From Candidatus Zixiibacteriota bacterium (GTDB lineage Bacteria; Zixibacteria; MSB-5A5; GN15; FEB-12), in the NCBI GenBank assembly GCA_040753875.1, contig JBFMDV010000005.1, forward strand, positions 241,142 through 305,141: DNA of 64,000 nt. Direction: 5' to 3'. Shown one piece after another: positions 9,305 to 17,436 of the stretch. A program made the position numbers and the translations under genes. The notes beneath the pieces were generated by a model. It made no database searches. It was not told the DNA's origin and saw only the letters and a program-made list of their open reading frames with translations. Positions within the stretch are counted from its first letter, which is position 1. Every line of letters begins with the position of its first letter.

Positions 9305-10183
9305 TCACTCGACGTTCTGGACCAGCTCGCGGAGCTTTTCGATCTCCTCTTTGAGCGTGATCGCCAGGGTGGTAATTCCGAAATCGGAGCACTTGGAACC
9401 GATCGTGTTGGCCTCTCGATTCATCTCCTGCAAGATGAAATTCAACCTTTTGCCGACCGGCTCGCGAAGTTTGAGCGCATCCCTGAATTGATCGATGTGA
9501 CTGATAAGCCGCGTACATTCTTCCGTTATGTCGGTTCGTTCGGCGAAGATGGCGATCTCTTCTTCCAGGCGGGCGGAATTCCGCGTCGATGGGTCCGTCA
9601 GTTCCGCAATGCGGGTGGCCAGCTTCTCGCGATAAACTTCAACGGCATTGACCGAACGTTTCTGCACCTGTGATACGGCGTCCTTGAGCACGGAGAGGCG
9701 CTTGGCCATATCTGTAGCCATAGCCGCGCCCTCTTTCTTACGCATGGCGCCAAGGGCGGCCAGAGCCTTGGCGAGGGTCTTTTCAAAAACGGCCCATGCC
9801 GCATCGATGTCCCGGCCTTGTCGTTCCGGCTTGGCGATATCGGGAAGAATGAGCATATCTCGAATCGTCACATCACCGGGGATCCGAAGCTCCTTTTGAA
9901 GCGCGACAAGCTGTCGCCAGTATGCCACGAGCGCCTTCCGATTTACCAGAAATTTGTCCGGTGAGTCATCGGCTTCTTCGAGCGTCACGACGATTGTCAC
10001 CTGTCCGCGTGACAACGACCGCGCCACCAGTTCCTTGACTCGAACTTCCAGGGCCGCATACTGTCGCGGCAGGCGGATGGTCAAATCAAGGAAGCGGTTG
10101 TTGACACTGGAGATCTCAGCCGTCAGCATCCCCAGCCGGGTACTCTGCTCGGCACGGCCGAACCCCGTCATGGAATAAATCAT
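9305..10183 (-). CDS. yicC: YicC/YloC family endoribonuclease
   Basis: The 292-residue product opens with IYSMTGFGRAE and N-x-R-F-L-D-L-x-I-R-L-P, both diagnostic for YicC. It ends with E-E-E-I-A-I-F-A-E-R-x-D-I-T-E-E, GKRLNFILQEMNREANT and a final EKLRELVQNVE, which is the near-invariant tail of the family. Members have been described as stress-linked endoribonucleases acting on small RNAs; I take that from the literature, not from this sequence. It is followed 16 bases later by gmk, the common order. Confidence 0.95.
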   Translation of the reverse strand: MIYSMTGFGRAEQSTRLGMLTAEISSVNNRFLDLTIRLPRQYAALEVRVKELVARSLSRGQVTIVVTLEEADDSPDKFLVNRKALVAYWRQLVALQKELRIPGDVTIRDMLILPDIAKPERQGRDIDAAWAVFEKTLAKALAALGAMRKKEGAAMATDMAKRLSVLKDAVSQVQKRSVNAVEVYREKLATRIAELTDPSTRNSARLEEEIAIFAERTDITEECTRLISHIDQFRDALKLREPVGKRLNFILQEMNREANTIGSKCSDFGITTLAITLKEEIEKLRELVQNVE

Positions 10184-10255
10184 GATACGTCCTTGCTAAA
10201 CAAGGCACAAAAATAGAGCCGAAAGGCGAAATGTCAATCGGAAATCTTAGGGAAG

Positions 10256-10984
10256 TCAGTTTCGTCGTTTCAACGTGAGCTTTGGTGGACGCGTGTCTAT
10301 CAGGCGCCCTGAGGCGGTTACTTTGATCTCCGGTTCGGTCGAGGTCACCAGTGTGGCCAATGCCAATTGGATGCGACGCGCCGATTGCTGGATCACCTGG
10401 AGTTTCCGCTGCAACTCCGAATTGCCGCTTTTGAACTGTTCGACCAGTAGTTCGGCTGTCCCCAGAATGGTCATTAACGGATTGTTGATCTCATGCGATA
10501 ACGTGCCGGCGACGATATTGACGATCTCCGTGCTGTCCCTGTCCTGCAGTTTTTCTTCCAACCTGCGCGTCTCCAGGATCAGACGGCGATAGCGGCAGAC
10601 GTCTTCGATCACGCGCGGCACGGATTGATAATAGGAGCCTTCCTTGATAAGACACTGATCGGCGCCCGCATTGAGTACTTCGCTCGAATTGCGACCTGAG
10701 AGGTCCTCGGACAGGACAATGATCGGCGTGTCGACTCCGTCCTGCCGGAGCGCGGCAACGATGCCGAAACAATCCGATTCGGCAAGGGTGGCGTCGACCA
10801 CGGCGGCATCGTAGAAGCGGTGCCGAAGCTCGTCAAGCGTCTGACGACTGGATGTCACCATGGTCACCTGACTGTGGGGATAGCGGTTCTTGATCTCCGC
10901 CTCGATCCGGCCGGCGTCCTGTTGATTGCCGCTGGCAAGCAGAAACGTGAAATCAGTTCGAGTGGTCCGCTGGAGTGTTCGCAT
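10256..10984 (-). CDS. Receiver plus histidine-phosphotransfer (HisKA) protein lacking an ATPase domain
   Basis: A 242-residue protein with two parts. Residues about 12-130 form a receiver-like domain: AAVVDATL carries the likely phospho-acceptor Asp and CLIKEG the conserved Lys, but the acidic pair expected after beta-1 is replaced in LLASGNQQD. Residues about 150-215 form a HisKA dimerisation helix pair with the H box TLSHEINNPLMTI. The protein stops about 40 residues later, with no N, G1 or G2 boxes, so it cannot bind ATP. The ATPase is probably supplied by the gene immediately upstream, whose stop codon is four bases before this ATG. It may act as the phospho-accepting half of a split histidine kinase. 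Confidence 0.75.
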   Translation of the reverse strand: MRTLQRTTRTDFTFLLASGNQQDAGRIEAEIKNRYPHSQVTMVTSSRQTLDELRHRFYDAAVVDATLAESDCFGIVAALRQDGVDTPIIVLSEDLSGRNSSEVLNAGADQCLIKEGSYYQSVPRVIEDVCRYRRLILETRRLEEKLQDRDSTEIVNIVAGTLSHEINNPLMTILGTAELLVEQFKSGNSELQRKLQVIQQSARRIQLALATLVTSTEPEIKVTASGRLIDTRPPKLTLKRRN

Positions 10985-10988
10985 GCTC

Positions 10989-12887
10989 TCACACCGGAAG
11001 CTTGAGTGTGACGGTGGTCCCCTTTGACACCGTCGATTTTATCTCCATGGTCCCGTTCAGACATAACATGAGTACGCGTACCATGGCGAGCCCGAACCCG
11101 CGCCCGGGAAGGGACAGAACCGCCGCATCGGGGACACGGAAAAAGAAATCGGTGACTTTCGCCAGGTGCTTCTCCGGGATCCCGGCGCCGTTGTCCGCGA
11201 ACTCGAGCACACAGACGCTATCCTGCACGACCCCCGTGACCGTCACTTCGGCCGGCTTGCCACCGGAAAAGGTAGCGGCGTTCTTGAGGATTTCTTTAAC
11301 GATAGCCTGAAGCTTGTGTGGCGCAGTAGTGATCTTGGGAAGATTATGGAATCGCACGGTCGGATTTGGTCCGCCCTGCACTGACCGGACCTGGTCGCTC
11401 AGGCGCCGCACCAGAAGATTGAGGTCGACCGTTTGGCTCGTTTCTGGTTGTTTGATAAGCGCCAGAAGTGACGAGACATCCGACAGCATCCCCTGAGCGC
11501 GAACGATCCGCTCGGAAAGAGATTCAAGATGGAAATTGCCGTCACCGGCAAGCTGATCGTAGCATTGATGTGCCAGTCGCTCGGCGGTCCTGTGGGCGGC
11601 CGAGAGCATAGACTGCAGCGCAGCGGCGACGCCGATCTGATCGGCAATACCGATAGCTTCGGCGTGTTCTCGCTCCGCTTGCAGAGTCGGCACAGCGACA
11701 ATACAGACTTGATCGGTTGACTGGTCCAGGCACACCGGTGTAACAAACAATGAGACAGCCCGACCCTCTTCCAGGTACAGAGCTATCGCTCGCTCCTGAC
11801 CACCGGCTCGACGCTTAAGCAGTAGCGAGAGGGTATCCACGACATCTGGCGAGTTGTTCGCGCCCAGGACATCAAGGAATTCCTGCATCGTGGTCGGACA
11901 GCGCCCTGAAGCGAAAAGTAACTCGAACGGCTTGCTGATCCTGAGATGGCCGCCGGTCTCGATTATGCAGTACGGCAGCCCAAGCTGCGAGCCGACCGCA
12001 TCCAACGCCGCCTGTGCGTCTGTCGCTGCGGAGGGTTGTTCGTCGGTCGTGTCCGGTGACGCGGCTCGCTGGATCAGATCAGAGGCAAGTTGAGCGCGGA
12101 TGATTGGCCGTTCCATGGATTCAAGTGAGGCAACCCGGTCGGAGAACACAAAGCGAAGGAGAAACTGTCCGTCGGCCGGAGCTTGGATTGACACGATGTA
12201 CTCGTTGGGAGCAGAACCGGCTTTCTCGATGGCGTGACGTACCATGGCCGAGTCGGTGAAGCAGTATTCCTCGCCGGACAACGCCAGCCAGGTATGCAAC
12301 GGCGTAGCCGCAGGAGGTTCGAGAAGCGGCGGTTCGAGCGCGCCGGCGGGCGATGCAGCCGCAACCGGCTCCAGTTCGCCGGGATGAATTCGGTATACGA
12401 CAAACCACTTCGCTTCTGTGTAGGCGCACACCGGCGCCACCACTTTGTTCCATTCACCCGGAAGCTGCGCGTTCAGGACGGTTGCCAGGAACTCATCGAC
12501 AAGTGCGGTCCCGTCGATCGTCAGCCGCATCGACGCTGCCGGGTCGGTGTTCATCACCAATTGGAAATTGACGGGGTTGCCGGCTATGTAGTTGAGTGAA
12601 ATGACGACAGTTGAAGGCAGTAACTGCCCGCTCGCACCGACCAGCGAGACCCGCGTACTCTCGAAAAAGGACTCGTAGTGATTGCGCTGCCGGACAATGT
12701 GGGTGATCAGGTCCTGGTCGGCCGGGCCGACGAAATCGACGAACGACTTGCCGAACAGATCTTCTCGCGAATGACCGAACAGTTCCTCGCTGGCATCATC
12801 GACGAAAACAAATCGTCCTTTGAGATCGATCTTGCAGACGGCGCAGCGCCTGATGCGCGGGCTGAGGTCGCTGGTCGTGGTAGACAT
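10989..12887 (-). CDS. PAS-domain histidine-kinase-like protein with HATPase_c but no canonical H box
   Basis: A 632-residue soluble protein with no membrane segment. The N-terminus (about 15-115) is PAS-like (GRFVFVDDASEELFGHSREDLFG). A Pro/Ala-rich linker, a possible second sensory region and a second PAS-like unit follow. The last 110 residues form a GHKL ATPase: N box KEILKNAATFSGG, G1 box FADNGAGIPEKH, G2 box PGRGFGLAMVR and a final GTTVTLKLPV. The helical region before the ATPase (SAAHRTAERLAHQCYDQL) has histidines but not the H-E-x-x-x-P box. The next gene supplies a HisKA domain without ATPase, so the two may work as one kinase. Ten bases separate it from the subtilase stop. Confidence 0.78.
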   Translation of the reverse strand: MSTTTSDLSPRIRRCAVCKIDLKGRFVFVDDASEELFGHSREDLFGKSFVDFVGPADQDLITHIVRQRNHYESFFESTRVSLVGASGQLLPSTVVISLNYIAGNPVNFQLVMNTDPAASMRLTIDGTALVDEFLATVLNAQLPGEWNKVVAPVCAYTEAKWFVVYRIHPGELEPVAAASPAGALEPPLLEPPAATPLHTWLALSGEEYCFTDSAMVRHAIEKAGSAPNEYIVSIQAPADGQFLLRFVFSDRVASLESMERPIIRAQLASDLIQRAASPDTTDEQPSAATDAQAALDAVGSQLGLPYCIIETGGHLRISKPFELLFASGRCPTTMQEFLDVLGANNSPDVVDTLSLLLKRRAGGQERAIALYLEEGRAVSLFVTPVCLDQSTDQVCIVAVPTLQAEREHAEAIGIADQIGVAAALQSMLSAAHRTAERLAHQCYDQLAGDGNFHLESLSERIVRAQGMLSDVSSLLALIKQPETSQTVDLNLLVRRLSDQVRSVQGGPNPTVRFHNLPKITTAPHKLQAIVKEILKNAATFSGGKPAEVTVTGVVQDSVCVLEFADNGAGIPEKHLAKVTDFFFRVPDAAVLSLPGRGFGLAMVRVLMLCLNGTMEIKSTVSKGTTVTLKLPV

Positions 12888-12897
12888 GCGGGGTCGT

Positions 12898-14856
12898 CTA
12901 ATCGGTTTTAAAAATCTTCACTATTTCGTTGCCTCGGCTGGTCTGAACGCGCGCAAGATAAACGCCCGGCGCCACAAGCTGGCCGCGCGCGTTCCGACCA
13001 TCCCATTGAACTATGTCGGCGCTCTCATTGTTTCGATTGAGCCACTCCCAGAGGTTTTCCCCGGCTGAGTTGAAAATCGTGACGGCCTTAATCGGATCGG
13101 CTGTCGTGCTTTGAATGGTGATCGTGCCGCTAAACGGGTTTGGGGATGCCGTCAGTCCGGGTCTTGCTGCCGGATAAGTGCTTATGATGATTGCGGTTGT
13201 GTCAACGAATCCCGTGATCGCTGCTGTCAGCCGGACAGCCCTTGATCCGATATTCTGCTCAACTCCGTCGACTTGCAGGGTACCGGTACCATCAAAGTTG
13301 TCCTCGAACACAATACCCGCAAACGGAGACACAACTGCAAGCGCCGGCACTTGACCTATTCTACCTGAGGTTGTTATGGCAACATCGACCCTTTCACCCA
13401 CCCGGATGGTGATGGGGTCGTGTTTATCGATCCTAATGATGTCTGCCGAGCGCGCGGCATCGTAGATACCATAGCCGAGATTGTTGTCAGGATTGCCGGC
13501 ATGGCTGCCGTTCTGTTTGATCAGGGTTCTCAATTCATCGGCGGTAATGGCGGGAAACTGCTCGAGCGCCAGTGCCGCGCCGCCGGCGACCAACGGTGTC
13601 GCAAGGGACGTCCCCGAGGCATCTGTAGTCCCACTTCCAACCAATGCGGTCGCAACATCGGTCCCTAATGATGCAATATCAGGCTTGATCCGGCCATCCG
13701 CGCTTGGCCCCGGCGACGAGAAACTTGTTACCTGACTGTCGGGCGTAGCCGCGCCAACCGCAATCACGGAATCGCCATCGGCAGGAAAGGTGATGCGATT
13801 CCAACTGTTCCCTCTTTCGTTGCCCGCGGCTATAACCACCAATATGTTCTTCGAGGCTGCGATATCGGCCGCAACAGTAATACGTGCGGTGTTCCCATCA
13901 AGCTGGTCGATGGTGTAACTGCCGCTGTCCTGAAAAATGTTGTACCCCAGTGAGGAGCTGATGATATCGGCGCCAACGGAGTCGGCCCATTCGGCGGCTG
14001 CGATCCAGTTGTCCTCTTCAATTCTGTGTTCAACACCACCACAGGTGATTTCTGTCTTTGCCAGGGCATAATCCGCGCGGTACGCCGTGCCGATCAACGT
14101 GTCGCGAATGAAACCACCGATCGCGCCGAGCACCAACGTGCCATGATAGTCCTGATGATTTGACAACGAGAAATCTTGAGGGCAATCCGGTCCGTCGACA
14201 ACCGTGTCGGCATTGATGAAATCATAGGTGGCAACGATGCGGGTCGAATCGAAAGCCCGGTGATGAATGTCATAGCCGGTGTCGAACAACGCTATGAGTA
14301 CGCCTTTTCCGGATAATCCATATTGATGGAGTTTAGCGGCCTTCGTGAAATCGTTCTGGACTTCGGTAATTTCGGCATCCGGTGCTGAGACTTTCGGCGC
14401 GGTCGGCTCGTACGGGTCCGGTACGAAACGGAAGCTGTTGACAACATCGACGCGCTGCACAGCATTGAGTGCCGCCAGAGATGCGAGCTGCGACGGCGTG
14501 GCTTCGACCGATACCGCTTTCAACCAGCGCGAGATTGTCCGCACGCGGGCACCGGTTGCGCGGATGAACTGAAGCGCGTCCTCAGAGATGCGGAAGTCGC
14601 GCCAGTCGACCAGGTGGTTAACCGGGTCTACCCGGTCTCGACGGGCCCGTGCCCGGTCGGTCAAAGGAACAGATGTTCTGTCGCCAACTGACGAGTCGAG
14701 CAAGAGCCAGCAATTGGCAACCTCGTTGGGGAGAGTCTGGTTTACAACTGAAGCGGCCCGCGGAGTCAGTTTGGTACCCCAGCCTGAGTCTGCTTCCAAT
14801 GCCGCCGGCAGAATGATTACGGCAAGAATCAGGATGGGTATGCGCAAAGTCATCAT
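12898..14856 (-). CDS. Secreted subtilisin-family serine protease with C-terminal sorting domain
   Basis: A 652-residue S8 protease with a signal peptide (about 1-21), an N-terminal propeptide-like region (to about 165) and a catalytic domain. The triad is complete: Asp192 in ALFDTGYD, His238 in DYHGTLVLG and Ser417 in GTSLATPLVAGG, with Asn346 of AAGNERG as oxyanion residue. After about residue 470 come beta-rich segments, and the last 80 residues (TASPNPFSGTITI ... WDGRNARGQLVAPGVYLAR ... IVKIFKTD) form a FlgD-like domain of the type-A sorting signal, so export by a type IX-like system to the cell surface is likely. The ATG overlaps the previous gene's stop (ATGA). Substrate is unknown. Confidence 0.92.
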   Translation of the reverse strand: MMTLRIPILILAVIILPAALEADSGWGTKLTPRAASVVNQTLPNEVANCWLLLDSSVGDRTSVPLTDRARARRDRVDPVNHLVDWRDFRISEDALQFIRATGARVRTISRWLKAVSVEATPSQLASLAALNAVQRVDVVNSFRFVPDPYEPTAPKVSAPDAEITEVQNDFTKAAKLHQYGLSGKGVLIALFDTGYDIHHRAFDSTRIVATYDFINADTVVDGPDCPQDFSLSNHQDYHGTLVLGAIGGFIRDTLIGTAYRADYALAKTEITCGGVEHRIEEDNWIAAAEWADSVGADIISSSLGYNIFQDSGSYTIDQLDGNTARITVAADIAASKNILVVIAAGNERGNSWNRITFPADGDSVIAVGAATPDSQVTSFSSPGPSADGRIKPDIASLGTDVATALVGSGTTDASGTSLATPLVAGGAALALEQFPAITADELRTLIKQNGSHAGNPDNNLGYGIYDAARSADIIRIDKHDPITIRVGERVDVAITTSGRIGQVPALAVVSPFAGIVFEDNFDGTGTLQVDGVEQNIGSRAVRLTAAITGFVDTTAIIISTYPAARPGLTASPNPFSGTITIQSTTADPIKAVTIFNSAGENLWEWLNRNNESADIVQWDGRNARGQLVAPGVYLARVQTSRGNEIVKIFKTD

Positions 14857-15989
14857 CGGTGGTCAGCCGTTCCTTGAGCGGTGATAAGGGTGATTGCCAT
14901 GCCCTCGATTATCTTGCGCCGGTCGATCATACCCGTTGTGCGATCGGCTTCAACAGGCCAAAGCCCGATCATTCGCACAGGCGTGCCTTGTATTTCTCCA
15001 ACAATAACTGAGGACTGAAGGTTTGGGTACATATCCGAACTGGCTCCGGAAAACATGAGTTTTGCTATCTCACTGACCAATAGCGTTGAGGAATCACCGA
15101 CATCACCGGCAGCTGTTTCGGGATACCACAGGCTGACCATACTACCACCATGAAACGCTCGATCACAAACGAGGTTTCGGCCCAAAGCGATAGGAAACGC
15201 CCACGCCGAGCGAAACCGCCAGGCATAGGTCTTCTCGCCTGTAGGGAAAACAAGGGGCGGCACGACCGGGTCACCCTTTTGCCGGCTCCGGGTAATATTC
15301 AGAATCACCGTGTCATGTCGGGGCGAAGGCAGAAGACCGTAGATTTGAATTTCATTTGCTAACTCTCCGGGCCCAACCAACTCGAAACTGCTGTCGACCG
15401 TGAGCGCAACGTTGAAATGTCCCAGTTCTCCGCGCCACCCTACCTTCCTCACCTTTTTGCCGGCGTACCATTTCCCTTTGAAAAAAGTCGCGATGCTCGG
15501 ATGCCAGACCATGTACACGGCGGGCATGTCAAGGTTCGTCCCGGACATCATATTCGGTGAGAATCGCGTAGTGAATGCCGCCAGCAGAAAGAGCGTCTCG
15601 AGAGGTTGGAGTGGATTGTCCAGTGCGATACGCGCTTTGGAACTGTCCCCCTTCTCCACCTGCACCACGGTCGGTGTTCCGTTGACGAGCAGACTGTCAA
15701 GTGAACAGACCAGAGTTCTGCTCTCCCCATTCTTGGATTTTTTCCAATGCGGTAAGTTGAGATACAGTTCTCGCAAAGTCTCGTTGGTGCGGTTCTGATA
15801 CCCAAGCTCCCAATCTCCTCGGATCAAGGAAGAATCAACCAGGACTCGCGCCCGGATTGTGTAATTGGCTGCAACAACAGGCGGTGGCACCGAAGGGTAA
15901 TTGCCGGGAGTCGGAGCATTCTCCTGCGCGGCGATTGTCGAAAGAAGCGACAGTATGGCCGCGAACATAACGATCAACCGTGATCTCAC
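14853..15989 (-). CDS. Secreted protein resembling the N-terminal domain of M1 aminopeptidases
   Basis: A 378-residue protein with a signal peptide (about 1-21). The body resembles the N-terminal beta domain of M1 metallopeptidases: [38 protein letters not shown], then a loop with SLLVNG, then [19 protein letters not shown] (M1 proteins have a GexxxlxixFxtxlP sequence here), [13 protein letters not shown] and [21 protein letters not shown]. The sequence ends before any GAMEN or HExxH, so the zinc peptidase domain is absent. The start is a GTG overlapping the ABC ATPase stop (GTGA), and the stop overlaps the subtilase ATG. A non-catalytic binding or scaffolding role is inference. Confidence 0.65.
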   Translation of the reverse strand: MRSRLIVMFAAILSLLSTIAAQENAPTPGNYPSVPPPVVAANYTIRARVLVDSSLIRGDWELGYQNRTNETLRELYLNLPHWKKSKNGESRTLVCSLDSLLVNGTPTVVQVEKGDSSKARIALDNPLQPLETLFLLAAFTTRFSPNMMSGTNLDMPAVYMVWHPSIATFFKGKWYAGKKVRKVGWRGELGHFNVALTVDSSFELVGPGELANEIQIYGLLPSPRHDTVILNITRSRQKGDPVVPPLVFPTGEKTYAWRFRSAWAFPIALGRNLVCDRAFHGGSMVSLWYPETAAGDVGDSSTLLVSEIAKLMFSGASSDMYPNLQSSVIVGEIQGTPVRMIGLWPVEADRTTGMIDRRKIIEGMAITLITAQGTADHR

Positions 15990-16711
15990 AGGACTTTTGC
16001 CAGGAATTCGCGGGTCCGCGGATGTTGCGGGTTGCCGAATATCTCTGTAGGGGGGCCCGATTCGACAATCTTGCCGCGGTCCAGAAACAACACGCGTCCC
16101 GCCACCTCACGCGCAAACCCCATCTCGTGGGTCACCACGAGCATGGTCATCCCTTCGCGGGCAAGCTGTTTCATCACCTCCAGTACTTCCCCGATCATCT
16201 CCGGGTCAAGAGCCGATGTAGCTTCGTCGAACAACATGACTTTTGGATTCATAGCGAGCGCCCGCGCGATCGCCACGCGCTGCTTCTGACCGCCGGAAAG
16301 CTGCGCCGGAAACGCATCGACTTTGTCACTTAGTCCAACCTTGGCCAGCAGTTCCCGGCTAATGGTTGTCGCCTCGGCGGCAGGACGAAGGCGCACGACG
16401 CGTTGCGCCAGGTTGACATTCTCAAGCACGTTCAGGTGCGGGAACAGATTAAACTGCTGGAACACCATCCCCACCTCGAGACGGATCTGGTGAACATCCT
16501 TGTGCTGTCGGTCAAGACGGTAACCATCGATGTTTATCTCACCGCTATCGATATCCTCCAGGGCGTTGAGACAACGAAGCAGCGTCGACTTGCCGGAGCC
16601 GGACGGTCCGATGATACAGATGACCGAACCACGCTCGACCGACAGATCGATCCCATCGAGCGCCGTTACTTGACCGAACCGGCAGACCACCTGGCACATC
16701 TCGATAATCAT
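15986..16711 (-). CDS. Polar amino-acid ABC transporter ATP-binding protein
   Basis: A 241-residue ATPase of the GlnQ/HisP family that energises amino-acid import. It shows Walker [11 protein letters not shown]-loop [10 protein letters not shown], signature LSGGQKQR, Walker [14 protein letters not shown] and switch His in [12 protein letters not shown]. The family-typical LFPHLxVLENVxLA sequence favours amino-acid specificity. I start it at the ATG at 16709-16711, which overlaps the permease stop (ATGA); a longer reading would intrude into the permease gene. No substrate-binding protein lies next to it. Confidence 0.93.
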   Translation of the reverse strand: MIIEMCQVVCRFGQVTALDGIDLSVERGSVICIIGPSGSGKSTLLRCLNALEDIDSGEINIDGYRLDRQHKDVHQIRLEVGMVFQQFNLFPHLNVLENVNLAQRVVRLRPAAEATTISRELLAKVGLSDKVDAFPAQLSGGQKQRVAIARALAMNPKVMLFDEATSALDPEMIGEVLEVMKQLAREGMTMLVVTHEMGFAREVAGRVLFLDRGKIVESGPPTEIFGNPQHPRTREFLAKVL

Positions 16712-17388
16712 TTTTTCACCACTCCAAAACCACGAACCTGGACTTTCTGTTCGAGCGCCCGGACCAGACGGGTGAGCGTAAGTGTCATGATAAGATAGAT
16801 CACTCCCACCACCAGCCAAGTGTGGAAGTCCAGAAAATATTGGTTGGCGTATTCGCGCCCCGCGCGCGTCAGTTCGCGCAGTCCGATGATCGAGACAAGC
16901 GACGAGTCTTTAAGACAGGCAATGAACTCGTTGGCCGCCGGCGGTACGACGATCCGCACTGACTGTGGCAGGATGATATGCCGCATGGTCTGCCAGCGGG
17001 TCATGCCGAGCGACATGGCGGCTTCGTGCTGACCGTAGTCGATTGCTTCAATACCGGCACGGAATATCTCCGCCAGGTAGGCGCCATAGCAAATGCCCAC
17101 AGCGAGCACCCCGGCCACGAACCGGTCCAGATTGACGACCTTGCCAAGTCCAAAGTAGAAGAAGAAGATCAGCACCAGAAGCGGCACGCCGCGGACGACA
17201 TTGATATAGCCGCCCGCAACAAGTCGAAGCCATCGCCGGTCGGAGACCCGAGCGACGCCAAACAGCAGTCCCAATACCAGCGCAATGACGTACGACAATA
17301 CGGAGATAAGAATGGTCCAGTGGACCGCCTGGATCAGATAGAAGAAAATCCGGGTTAGCGTGCCGATCTGGTCAATCAGCCAGTCCAC
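16708..17388 (-). CDS. Polar amino-acid ABC transporter permease
   Basis: A 226-residue inner-membrane permease of the HisM/GlnP type, with about five transmembrane helices. The EAA loop, which contacts the ATPase, is seen as [35 protein letters not shown], followed by [18 protein letters not shown], both close to family consensus. The start is a GTG (GTGGACTGG) at 17386-17388. It precedes and overlaps the ATPase gene. Only one permease is encoded, so it probably forms a homodimer. Confidence 0.92.
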   Translation of the reverse strand: MDWLIDQIGTLTRIFFYLIQAVHWTILISVLSYVIALVLGLLFGVARVSDRRWLRLVAGGYINVVRGVPLLVLIFFFYFGLGKVVNLDRFVAGVLAVGICYGAYLAEIFRAGIEAIDYGQHEAAMSLGMTRWQTMRHIILPQSVRIVVPPAANEFIACLKDSSLVSIIGLRELTRAGREYANQYFLDFHTWLVVGVIYLIMTLTLTRLVRALEQKVQVRGFGVVKK

Positions 17389-17436
17389 GAAATCACTCGG
17401 GCATCATCGGGGTTTGAGGCCGGTACACGCACCGAC

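Noticed and set aside
10184..10255. Hairpin CCTTG/CAAGG upstream of yicC as a terminator
   Set aside because: Only five base pairs, with no T run; not enough to call.
16712..16819. Longer N-terminus for the ABC ATPase
   Set aside because: It would overlap the permease by over 100 bases and adds a low-complexity sequence before the normal first strand; the ATGA-coupled start is typical.
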